Positions 54,930 through 62,875 of a stretch of DNA of 64,000 nucleotides are shown one piece after another. The position numbers and the translations under genes were made by a program. The stretch's first letter is position 1; each line of letters opens with the position of its first letter. The notes under the pieces are model-generated. The model was not told the DNA's origin, searched no databases, and saw only the letters and a program-made list of their open reading frames with translations. The DNA is from UBA2040 sp041674745 (GTDB lineage: Bacteria > Bacteroidota > Bacteroidia > Flavobacteriales_D > Crocinitomicaceae). The DNA is taken from positions 62,001 through 126,000 of the forward strand of contig JBAYVD010000004.1 of assembly GCA_041674745.1 (NCBI GenBank), in the 5' to 3' direction.

Positions 54930-55226
54930 ATGAAAGAATATTGGACTGATTTAACTTCCGGTCAAAAAACGAAGTTGGTCTTAAAGATTGTTTTGGGCCT
55001 ATTCGCCTTAATTTTTGCCGTTCGAAATTGGCAATCCACTGAAGTGGTATTAATTTTTTTCAAGGTAAATATGCCTTTAACCGTCTTGATTTTGGCCTGT
55101 TTGGCAATCGGTTTTGCACTCGCTTCTTTGTTCGACTATCGAAAATTCAAGGCGAAAGACAAAGAAATTACGGATCTTAAGGAAAAGATGAAAACGCTAT
55201 TGAATCCATCAAACGAAGAAAAATAG
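54930..55226 (+). CDS. LapA-domain (DUF1049-like) small membrane protein
   Basis: A 98-residue inner-membrane protein with two helices (about 15-31 and 48-66) and a charged C-terminal coiled-coil tail. The segment between the helices, NWQSTEVVLIFFKVNMPLTV, is typical of the LapA/YciS type, which takes part in lipopolysaccharide assembly in other phyla. The next gene follows after a few bases. Confidence 0.75.
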   Translation: MKEYWTDLTSGQKTKLVLKIVLGLFALIFAVRNWQSTEVVLIFFKVNMPLTVLILACLAIGFALASLFDYRKFKAKDKEITDLKEKMKTLLNPSNEEK

Positions 55227-55239
55227 AAAAATGATAAAA

Positions 55240-56031
55240 ATGAAAAGAATAATTACAATTGCCTGTATGCTATTAACAACAGGAACCTTTGCGCAGGAAA
55301 TATTGGTACCAACGAGTATAATCGTTACAGAAGCAAAATATGCGCTTGATGGTACAGATCACAATGGTTTTGACGTCGTTTTGCAAGGAAGTGAAAAGGA
55401 GGTGAACAATGCTTGGTCGAAGTTTCTTGAAACGAAATATGGTTTTAAAGTAAAAAGCAAAAATGGTAAAACGAGTGGCGAAGAATTGATGAACAATAGT
55501 TGGTCCAATCAATCATTTGGATTGGAATCCGAGGCTGTAAAAGATGCATCGGGAACTCACATTCGCTTGTGGGTGTTTTTAGGAGTAGACACTTTGGTGA
55601 ATGCCAAGGAGTATCCTGCTGAAAGCGCCAACATGAAGGTGGTGCTGAAAGAATTTGCCAAAACCTATTACATTGGTGTATTCAATGAAGAATTAGCCGA
55701 TCAAAGTAAAGAAGTAAAATCTCAAGGCAAAGAAGTAAGTGGCTTGGCAGAAGACAAAGCAAAAACGGAAAAAGCCATTGCGAAAGAAGAAGCAGCGATC
55801 AATAAGGCGGAAAAACAAAAAATGAAATACCAAGAGCAAATTCAAAAGTATCAAACCAAATTGGTGAGTTTGGATGGAGATATTCAGAATAGCCGACAAA
55901 AAATTGTAGAGAAAAGATCTAAAATTGATAAAACTTCCAATAAGTTAGGAGAAGCTTCGGATAAATTTGAAGACGTAGAAGCAGCACAAAAACGGATCAA
56001 AGAAAAAATTGCGGCGGTAGAGAAACTATAA
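55240..56031 (+). CDS. Exported protein with a long C-terminal coiled coil
   Basis: A 263-residue protein with a signal peptide ending GTFAQ. Residues about 25-140 form a small alpha/beta domain that I do not recognise. The last 120 residues are a Lys/Glu/Gln-rich coiled coil (for example EKAIAKEEAAINKAEKQKMK). It lies 13 bp after the LapA-like gene and is probably co-transcribed. Likely periplasmic; function unknown. Confidence 0.7.
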   Translation: MKRIITIACMLLTTGTFAQEILVPTSIIVTEAKYALDGTDHNGFDVVLQGSEKEVNNAWSKFLETKYGFKVKSKNGKTSGEELMNNSWSNQSFGLESEAVKDASGTHIRLWVFLGVDTLVNAKEYPAESANMKVVLKEFAKTYYIGVFNEELADQSKEVKSQGKEVSGLAEDKAKTEKAIAKEEAAINKAEKQKMKYQEQIQKYQTKLVSLDGDIQNSRQKIVEKRSKIDKTSNKLGEASDKFEDVEAAQKRIKEKIAAVEKL

Positions 56032-56373
56032 TCGTCAAAAAAATCAATAAAAAAATGCTCTTTCAAATTCATTTTGAAAGGGCTTTTTTTTATTGAAACA
56101 ATTGAATTCTCAAACTATTTTCCGACCTTTACCTATCGATTTCGCACTACGGGTGTTGTTCATCGAAGTTCGTTTTTACGAATGCCCATGCAGCTTATTT
56201 TGAAGCTTAACAATTTGACAATAAGGGGCGTCTCAGAAAATCAATGGCGGGCCGCAAGCGATTCGTCGCAAAGGATTTCCTTTCAGTGGATTACAAAGAT
56301 TTTCGGCAAACCGAATCCTGTTTTCTGAAGCTTTCAGGAGTTTTACTGCATGGGTTTTTTATCGTTTTTAACT
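56032..56373. other. Intergenic region without a convincing gene
   Basis: Apart from the terminator at 56049-56091 I see no gene, repeat or structured RNA. The open frames here start within the terminator or lack coding character. Confidence 0.55.
56049..56091 (+). terminator. Terminator of the coiled-coil protein gene
   Basis: GCTCTTTCAAA pairs with TTTGAAAGGGC over about 11 bp with a short loop, between an A-run and a T-run. Confidence 0.88.
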
Positions 56374-56763
56374 ATGGAAAAATACAATACTGCACGCGAG
56401 GAGCTTATCTTGTTGGACATGCGCCCAATTATTCCGCTTGAGCAAAATCAATTGGATACAGAAATGGAAACGTTTCAAAACAAAACGTTGCGACCGATTC
56501 TAAAAATGCAACACAATGTGCTGTTGGATGTATTGTTGTTGCAACCCAATGTCGACTCCATCCTCAAATACAGAGAAAGAAGATTTGCTTTTAGAGATCG
56601 ATTAAAAGTTTTCATGAATCAAGCTCAGTTAAAAGGTATGTTTATAGGCATGATCATCGGGCATTTCACGCGAGAAGAGATGAAATTCTATTTGCAAAAT
56701 AGCAAAGAAGGTAACAAGCGAATTTTACACATGGTAATCGACAGAATAGCCGACTCTATTTGA
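56374..56763 (+). CDS. Small conserved cytosolic protein of unknown function
   Basis: A 129-residue helical protein (start MEKYNTAREELILLD, end HMVIDRIADSI). No signal peptide or membrane segment. I recall flavobacterial homologs that carry the label glyoxalase, but none of the glyoxalase metal motifs is visible. I chose the second ATG, where homology-like sequence begins. Function unknown. Confidence 0.65.
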   Translation: MEKYNTAREELILLDMRPIIPLEQNQLDTEMETFQNKTLRPILKMQHNVLLDVLLLQPNVDSILKYRERRFAFRDRLKVFMNQAQLKGMFIGMIIGHFTREEMKFYLQNSKEGNKRILHMVIDRIADSI

Positions 56764-56774
56764 TTTTAATTACA

Positions 56775-56809
56775 TAAAAAACCCCATTTACAATAAAGTA
56801 AACGGGGTT
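56775..56809 (-). terminator. Terminator of the exported TPR-like protein gene
   Basis: On the minus strand AACCCCGTTTAC and GTAAATGGGGTT pair over 12 bp with one G-U pair, followed by a T-run. Confidence 0.85.
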
Positions 56810-56829
56810 CTAATAGGATAGTTGAACGA

Positions 56830-57555
56830 TTAATTCACCACTTTTTCATATTCTGCTTTGAATTCCTCGTCATTTTCAAACCAAGGGGCCGCTTTGTTGA
56901 GCAAAGATTTTGCTTTGTCCAATTGACGAGCACTAACGTAACATTCAGCCGTTTGAATAATGCCCATTTTCATTAGTAAAACATCGGCAGCCGTCCAGTC
57001 CTCAATACTTTTTACATCTGACAAGGAAGCTTCAGCCAGTTTCCATGCGGCATTTGCCCCACCTTTGTCGGCATTTCTAAATTTACAAGCACCTTCCATG
57101 AACTGAGCACCGACTACATTTTTACTAATTTTCATGTATTTGATGTTCCAGCCATATGCTTTTCGGTAGTCTTCAGCACCTACGTCATTCATGATTCGTT
57201 CGACACATGCATTCGTGAATTTCACGATGAATTCGTCATTTTCTGTTGCGCAGGAGCCGTCAGCATCGTATTTCATCATTTTCCCTAAGGCACCGATGGC
57301 ATCTTTGAAAGCATTTTTAAAATCGTCTCCACCTTCTCCTGAAACTGAAATTTTGTAGTATCCTTTTGCCATCCACAAGTACACCCAAGGATCTTTTTTT
57401 GTATTGTCTTTGTCTGCGTACTTTTCACATTGGCTCACTAATTTTTCATAATTAGCATCGGCATACAATATCTTTAAATCATCAAAATCAGGCGATTGCG
57501 CTTGCGCGGCAAATCCGAAAAATAATCCAACTACTGTGGCAATAAATAATTTCAT
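56830..57555 (-). CDS. Exported helical (TPR-like) protein
   Basis: A 241-residue protein with a signal peptide ending FAAQAQ. The mature part is almost all helical with TPR-like spacing (YLWMAKGYYKI; ECYVSARQLDKAKSLLNKA). Four to six Cys are scattered through it. A periplasmic protein-interaction role is likely from the fold; nothing more specific can be said. Single gene. Confidence 0.7.
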   Translation of the reverse strand: MKLFIATVVGLFFGFAAQAQSPDFDDLKILYADANYEKLVSQCEKYADKDNTKKDPWVYLWMAKGYYKISVSGEGGDDFKNAFKDAIGALGKMMKYDADGSCATENDEFIVKFTNACVERIMNDVGAEDYRKAYGWNIKYMKISKNVVGAQFMEGACKFRNADKGGANAAWKLAEASLSDVKSIEDWTAADVLLMKMGIIQTAECYVSARQLDKAKSLLNKAAPWFENDEEFKAEYEKVVN

Positions 57556-57658
57556 ACTTTTTTTATTTAATTCGTTACCAGCACAAATTCAAACTTCGTG
57601 CCGAAACTCTATTTTTCAAAAATATGTATATAAAGTGAGAGATACAAGTCACCTTTCT

Positions 57659-59788
57659 TTAAGATACACTTTCAATCAATAATTCTAAAATTTCGATCGC
57701 GGCTTTTGAAATTTTCGTACCGGGTCCAAATACACCAAAAACGCCCGCTTCAAAGAGAAAATCATAGTCTTGCTTTGGAATTACTCCACCGGCTATCACC
57801 ATAATATCTTCCCGACCCAAGGCTTTCAATTCCGCAATTACTTGTGGAACCAATGTTTTGTGACCTGCGGCTAAAGAAGATACACCCAAAATGTGCACAT
57901 CATTTTCTGTGGCCTGTTTGGCCGCTTCTTTTGGCGTTTGGAAAAGTGGCCCAATGTCCACATCAAAACCAATATCAGCAAAACTGGTTGATATTACTTT
58001 TGCACCACGATCGTGTCCGTCTTGTCCCATTTTGGCGACCATAATTCTAGGTCGACGACCTTCCAATTGACTGAATTTCTCTGCTAATTCGCGTGCTTTT
58101 TCAAAATCTTTGTCTTTCATAGCTTCGGATGAATAGATGCCACTTATGGAACGAATTGTAGCTTGGTAACGACCAAATGTTTTCTCCATGGCCGAAGTGA
58201 TTTCGCCCAAAGAAGCACGTTTACGTGCGCATTCAACGGCTAGTGCCAATAAATTGCCGGTTCCGTTGGCCGCAGCTTCTTCCAATTGAAGCAAAGCGGC
58301 TTGTGTTTCGGCTTCATGGCGGTTGGCGCGCATTTTTTGCAAACGATCAATTTGAGAATCTCGCACCGCTGTATTGTCAACGTCTCGAATTTCCATTTCG
58401 GATTCTTCCGCTAATTCAAATCGGTTTACACCAACGATAATATCTTTTCCGGCATCAATTCGAGCTTGCTTTCGAGCAGCTGCTTCTTCAATTCTCATTT
58501 TGGGAACCCCCGATTCGATGGCTTTTGCCATACCGCCCAATTCTTCTACCTCTTGAATTAGGTTCCATGCTTCTTCCACCAATTGAGCCGTTAACGTTTC
58601 CACGTAAAAACTGCCGCCGTAAGGATCAATAAAATTCGTAATGCCTGTTTCTTGTTGCAAATAGATTTGCGTGTTGCGGGCAATTCTTGCGGAGAAATCC
58701 GTCGGCAAAGCAATCGCTTCATCCAAGGCATTCGTGTGCAAGGATTGAGTTCCACCGAGCGCTGCCGCTAAAGCTTCTACGCAAGTTCGAGCGACATTGT
58801 TGAAGGGATCTTGTTCGGTCAAAGACCAACCAGAAGTTTGACAATGCGTGCGCAAAGCCATGGATTTGTCATTTTTCGGCGCAAATTGTTTGACCAATTT
58901 TGACCAAAGCAATCGTCCAGCCCGCATTTTGGCAATTTCCATGTGGTGATTCATGCCAATCGCCCAGAAAAAACTCAATCGAGGAGCAAATTCATCAATC
59001 GCCATACCGGCCTTGATTCCTGCTCGCAGGTATTCCAATCCATCCGCTAATGTATACGCTAGTTCAATTGCAGCTGTTGCTCCAGCTTCTTGCATGTGAT
59101 AACCCGAAATAGAAATGGAATTGAACTTAGGCATGTTTTTAGCTGTATAATCAAATATATCAGCAATGATTTTCATGGAAGGCGCAGGTGGATAAATGTA
59201 GGTGTTGCGCACCATGAATTCTTTTAAAATATCGTTTTGAATTGTACCGGATAATTTACTTTGGTCAACGCCTTGTTCCTCTGCAGCGACAATATAAAAA
59301 GCCATAATTGGTATCACCGCACCATTCATTGTCATGGAAACGGACATTTCATCCAGCGGAATTTGATCGAAAAGAATTTTCATGTCTTCAATGCTGTCAA
59401 TGGCAACACCCGCTTTTCCCACATCGCCTTGCACACGTTCATGGTCTGAATCATAGCCTCTGTGCGTAGCCAAATCAAATGCAACAGAAAGACCCTTTTG
59501 ACCCGCAGCTAAATTTTTACGGTAAAAGGCGTTCGATTCTTCCGCAGTTGAAAATCCTGCATATTGACGAATGGTCCAAGGGCGAATAGCGTACATGGAA
59601 GCGTAGGGTCCACGCATGAACGGGGCAATTCCAGCTCCAAATTGAACATGTTCCAATTCATTGGAATCCTTTGAAGAGTAGAAATTTTTCAAGTGAATTT
59701 TTTCTGCTGTTTCAAAATCAGGGGCGCTTTTCGCGTTCATGATTTCGATTTCTTTCGGAACACTATTTTGAAAATTGATCTTTTCCAT
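57659..59788 (-). CDS. mutB: Methylmalonyl-CoA mutase, large (catalytic) subunit
   Basis: A 709-residue B12 enzyme that interconverts (R)-methylmalonyl-CoA and succinyl-CoA. The substrate-binding TIM barrel includes TIRQYAGFSTAEESNAFYR and PYGGSFYVE. The C-terminal cobalamin domain has the lower-ligand His592 in GQDGHDRGAKVI, then SSLAAGHKTL and AGGVIP. Length is normal. It starts 3 bp after mutA. Confidence 0.97.
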   Translation of the reverse strand: MEKINFQNSVPKEIEIMNAKSAPDFETAEKIHLKNFYSSKDSNELEHVQFGAGIAPFMRGPYASMYAIRPWTIRQYAGFSTAEESNAFYRKNLAAGQKGLSVAFDLATHRGYDSDHERVQGDVGKAGVAIDSIEDMKILFDQIPLDEMSVSMTMNGAVIPIMAFYIVAAEEQGVDQSKLSGTIQNDILKEFMVRNTYIYPPAPSMKIIADIFDYTAKNMPKFNSISISGYHMQEAGATAAIELAYTLADGLEYLRAGIKAGMAIDEFAPRLSFFWAIGMNHHMEIAKMRAGRLLWSKLVKQFAPKNDKSMALRTHCQTSGWSLTEQDPFNNVARTCVEALAAALGGTQSLHTNALDEAIALPTDFSARIARNTQIYLQQETGITNFIDPYGGSFYVETLTAQLVEEAWNLIQEVEELGGMAKAIESGVPKMRIEEAAARKQARIDAGKDIIVGVNRFELAEESEMEIRDVDNTAVRDSQIDRLQKMRANRHEAETQAALLQLEEAAANGTGNLLALAVECARKRASLGEITSAMEKTFGRYQATIRSISGIYSSEAMKDKDFEKARELAEKFSQLEGRRPRIMVAKMGQDGHDRGAKVISTSFADIGFDVDIGPLFQTPKEAAKQATENDVHILGVSSLAAGHKTLVPQVIAELKALGREDIMVIAGGVIPKQDYDFLFEAGVFGVFGPGTKISKAAIEILELLIESVS

Positions 59789-59791
59789 GTG

Positions 59792-61084
59792 TTAGTTTTT
59801 TTCAAGGATTAGGGCAGGTAAACCAAAGTAGGAGGGAACTTCCATCCATTCTACCGGTTGTTCATCTGGATTGGGGAATTTGTTGATACCAATCAAGATT
59901 TGTTCGCCGTTTTGAATCCGTTCTATTCGTTTATTTGCTGTATTGGTAATTTCTTTTCGCAGGCTTTCACTGGCTTCTTTGTTGGGAATCCCACCTAGTT
60001 TCTCAATGGCCTGAAATAGTTGCCATGCATTTGATTCCAAAGTATTAGACAAATCTTCGAGGTTGTAACTGCCACCCAATGGATCGATTACACGGTCCAT
60101 ATAACTTTCTTCTTTCAAAAGATTGGAAATATTCAACGCCATTCGCTCGCTCAAGACTCTGTCAGCGCCTTTAGCGAATTTATCATAAGCCTGCACTTGA
60201 ATTTCATTTGCACCGCCTAAAACAGCGGATAGGACTTCGGTAGTTTGACGCAATAAATTGGTATACGGATCCTTCAATGATTTGTTAACAAATCCCGTTT
60301 TGGCATAAATAAAGCAAGAATGCGAACAGTTTTCTTTTGGTTCATAGGCAGCAACGATGTTTGCCCATAATTTTCGGAAAACTCTAAATTTGCTGGCCTC
60401 CACAAAATAATTGGCGCCGATTCCCATTTCGAAACGGAGCATAGCGGAAGCTTGGTCAATTGAGAACCCGGTTTCGAGCAATTGATGCAAACACACATGA
60501 CCAGCCGACAAAGCAAAAGCAATTTCTTGGGTTGCGTTGGCACCAACTTGATGAATACCAAAACTGTTTATCGAATAATGGACAAACGATAAGTTTCCGT
60601 TTATGGCTTTGTTTTCTAGCCAATCATTGAGTAAAATCAACGGTTTTTTGGAAAAGCTAGGAAAAACGGTGGAAAGTGCATCCGTTTGTTCTTGGTCCAG
60701 GGTTTTAAATTGAACTTCAATGAAATCCATACCAATTTCGTGGAACAAGGCTTCCCAAAGCACATTTTTCTTTTGCAAAACAAAGGTAATCGAGTTGGCG
60801 CCTTGATTCAATGCGGTCAAGGCTTCGTGGTTGGCAATTTTCTCGTCCTTAATGTCAATTGATTTACCAATAAACCAGTCGTTGTTCGCAGATTTGGAAG
60901 CGCGTAAAAAAGTCAACGACTCTTTGGATTCTTTTCGGGTATCGGCGAATTTTGAAAAATCAATTTCTTCAACGGTATCGGAACTTACCAAAGTCGTTTC
61001 AAAAGGAAGACCTTTTAATTCTTTTTCAACAGCTGCGCGCCATTCTTCAGTTGTTGTTGGTTTGAAATCTGTAAAAAGTTTCAT
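59792..61084 (-). CDS. mutA: Methylmalonyl-CoA mutase, small subunit
   Basis: A 430-residue partner of MutB. It keeps a TIM-barrel-like fold (INSFGIHQVGANATQEIAFALS, DPLGGSYNLEDLS) but has lost the catalytic residues. It ends after the barrel, so there is no C-terminal cobalamin-like domain, unlike the longer small subunits of propionibacteria. The start overlaps the EI24 gene by 4 bp. Confidence 0.93.
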   Translation of the reverse strand: MKLFTDFKPTTTEEWRAAVEKELKGLPFETTLVSSDTVEEIDFSKFADTRKESKESLTFLRASKSANNDWFIGKSIDIKDEKIANHEALTALNQGANSITFVLQKKNVLWEALFHEIGMDFIEVQFKTLDQEQTDALSTVFPSFSKKPLILLNDWLENKAINGNLSFVHYSINSFGIHQVGANATQEIAFALSAGHVCLHQLLETGFSIDQASAMLRFEMGIGANYFVEASKFRVFRKLWANIVAAYEPKENCSHSCFIYAKTGFVNKSLKDPYTNLLRQTTEVLSAVLGGANEIQVQAYDKFAKGADRVLSERMALNISNLLKEESYMDRVIDPLGGSYNLEDLSNTLESNAWQLFQAIEKLGGIPNKEASESLRKEITNTANKRIERIQNGEQILIGINKFPNPDEQPVEWMEVPSYFGLPALILEKN

Positions 61085-61821
61085 TCGTTTGTTTGGGTTT
61101 GAATGTCAAGTTTACCCATCATTTTAAGAAAAACATGGGTGGAAGCAATGGTTATTATGACCGGAGCGATGGCGAGGCCAATCACAGGGATGAGTAAAAT
61201 AATCGAAAAGAAAATTCCCGTCACCAAGGTGGGGATTGCATATTTTTTGGCAAAACGAAAACTTCCCAGGACACTTATTTCATGCCGTTCTAGACTATAA
61301 TCGTAAAACGAAAAACCATAAAAGAAGGCGGCGGTCATGAAGAAGACAAAAGGTGTGAGAAATTGAAGGCCAAAAAGCCAAGCGAAAAAGGACCAAACTC
61401 CCATGAGCAGCCACTCCATTGCAATGGCTAGCGTAACAATAAAAACCATTCGGATGAGTTCATTGACAAAACGAATCAAGTCAAATCCCACTGTTTCGCC
61501 AGTCAATTGTTTGTCAACAGATTCAGAAAGAAAAGTATTGATAGGAGAAAATAGGGTTAGAATAAAAAAGATAGCGAGTTGATGGAAAAAGAAGAACAAA
61601 AAATGACCTGTTTGGCTAATTGCCTTTGCCCAAAAATTGGAATACCAGTGGTCGTTGGCAGCAACATTGTCGGTTGAAATCAAACCTTGACTCCAATCTT
61701 GCAGCCACCAAAACAAAAGTGCAAACAAAATCCCAGGGATAAAATAGACCAAATATTTCCCTTTGGTGAACTGTAAGAAGGTCCATTGCAAAGCATTGAA
61801 ATGATGTCCGATGGTTTTCAC
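61081..61821 (-). CDS. EI24/CysZ-like membrane protein
   Basis: A 246-residue protein with about four to six hydrophobic segments and a GTG start. The arrangement, with FGFSFYDYSLER and FRFAKKYAIPTLVTGIFFSIILL near the end, fits the EI24 domain family (CysZ and relatives). Its start of translation and the 4-bp overlap with mutA put it first in the mutA-mutB operon. A role in transport is possible; the link with B12 metabolism is unknown. Confidence 0.8.
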   Translation of the reverse strand: MKTIGHHFNALQWTFLQFTKGKYLVYFIPGILFALLFWWLQDWSQGLISTDNVAANDHWYSNFWAKAISQTGHFLFFFFHQLAIFFILTLFSPINTFLSESVDKQLTGETVGFDLIRFVNELIRMVFIVTLAIAMEWLLMGVWSFFAWLFGLQFLTPFVFFMTAAFFYGFSFYDYSLERHEISVLGSFRFAKKYAIPTLVTGIFFSIILLIPVIGLAIAPVIITIASTHVFLKMMGKLDIQTQTNE

Positions 61822-61889
61822 GGGATATGTTTTAGCGAAAATACAAAAAATGAAAGTTGTGGTGTTTTAGAAATGGGAAAACGTTTCAA

Positions 61890-62666
61890 TTAGTTTTTCA
61901 AATGCTTGAATCTCTTTGCATCGATTTCTTCAAATTTTTGATCATAGTCATCGCGCATCGTTCCCATCCATCGGTCCCAGAATAAAAAATAGAGCCCATA
62001 ATTCCCGGTTATTTTTTCATGGTGTTGATTGTGATTGACGGAAGTATTCAACCATTTTCCAATGAAGTTTTTGTTGAATCCTTTGGGGTAAAGTTCATAT
62101 CCTAAATGACCGTATACGTTGTAAATTATCATGAAAAACAAAAAGACAATAATCGCCGACACATGATGGGGAATAAGGAATACGATCGGGAAAATTACGC
62201 CCGCTTCGATAATTCCTTCCAAAGGATGAAAAGCATAAGCCGCCCAAGGCGATGGATTCAAAGATCGATGATGCACCAAATGGAAAAGATTGAATATTTT
62301 TTTGTGGTGCATCAAGCGGTGGGCCCAATAAAAATAGGTGTCGTGCAACAGAATCATGAGCAGGATACTCAACCACCAATACCCGACAGTTCTGTCTGAA
62401 AATTCAGTGTAACGGAGCGTGAAATTAGAAATGGGTTCCGAGACAACTGCATAACCAATGATTGAGAAGAGAATTACGGTTACCAAAGAATACCCAATTT
62501 CTCTTCGGTAATCAGAGCCTTTGGGAAATACCGATTGGATTTTTTTGAATTGCCATTTCTTTTTAAAAAGGATGTACCAAATGAAATAACCTAGAACCGC
62601 GAAAAACGCATAGCGAAATAAATTAAAAACGAAAAGTCTTCTAAGAACCTGAATCGCTAATAACAT
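61890..62666 (-). CDS. Sterol desaturase / fatty-acid hydroxylase family protein
   Basis: A 258-residue integral membrane di-iron oxygenase. Three His clusters are seen: HDTYFYWAHRLMHH, HLVHH and, later, NHNQHH. Four hydrophobic segments lie before and between them. Substrate in Bacteroidota is often a carotenoid or lipid; it cannot be told here. I chose the ATG before LLAIQVL; the longer frame overlaps the small gene upstream. ATP is not used. Confidence 0.9.
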   Translation of the reverse strand: MLLAIQVLRRLFVFNLFRYAFFAVLGYFIWYILFKKKWQFKKIQSVFPKGSDYRREIGYSLVTVILFSIIGYAVVSEPISNFTLRYTEFSDRTVGYWWLSILLMILLHDTYFYWAHRLMHHKKIFNLFHLVHHRSLNPSPWAAYAFHPLEGIIEAGVIFPIVFLIPHHVSAIIVFLFFMIIYNVYGHLGYELYPKGFNKNFIGKWLNTSVNHNQHHEKITGNYGLYFLFWDRWMGTMRDDYDQKFEEIDAKRFKHLKN

Positions 62667-62673
62667 ACTATTT

Positions 62674-62844
62674 TCACACAAAAGGTTTAACAATCTGATA
62701 AAGCAAACCGTAAATCCCAATCGTACCCAAAACAAAGAACGACCAAGATTTATACCCCTGTTTGCTCCAATACCAATAATTCAATCCACCCAAGCCAATG
62801 GCTGGAAAAATAATTGCAAGGGGGAAGGCCAAACCCAATATCAT
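62674..62844 (-). CDS. Small (56-residue) membrane protein
   Basis: A short open frame, MILGLAFPLAIIFPAIG at the start and LGTIGIYGLLYQIVKPFV at the end, with two hydrophobic helices joined by a WYWSKQGYKSW turn. It ends 7 bp before the hydroxylase start on the same strand and is probably co-transcribed. The composition (helix, Trp/Tyr turn, helix) is that of a real membrane protein. Function unknown. Confidence 0.65.
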   Translation of the reverse strand: MILGLAFPLAIIFPAIGLGGLNYWYWSKQGYKSWSFFVLGTIGIYGLLYQIVKPFV

Positions 62845-62875
62845 TTTACTTCAAGGTTTACTGTCTGACGAAAAA

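Noticed and set aside
56074..56328. 84-codon frame after the coiled-coil gene
   Set aside because: It starts within the terminator stem and looks non-coding.
56374..56763. Glyoxalase label for the small helical protein
   Set aside because: No glyoxalase metal ligands or fold signature visible.
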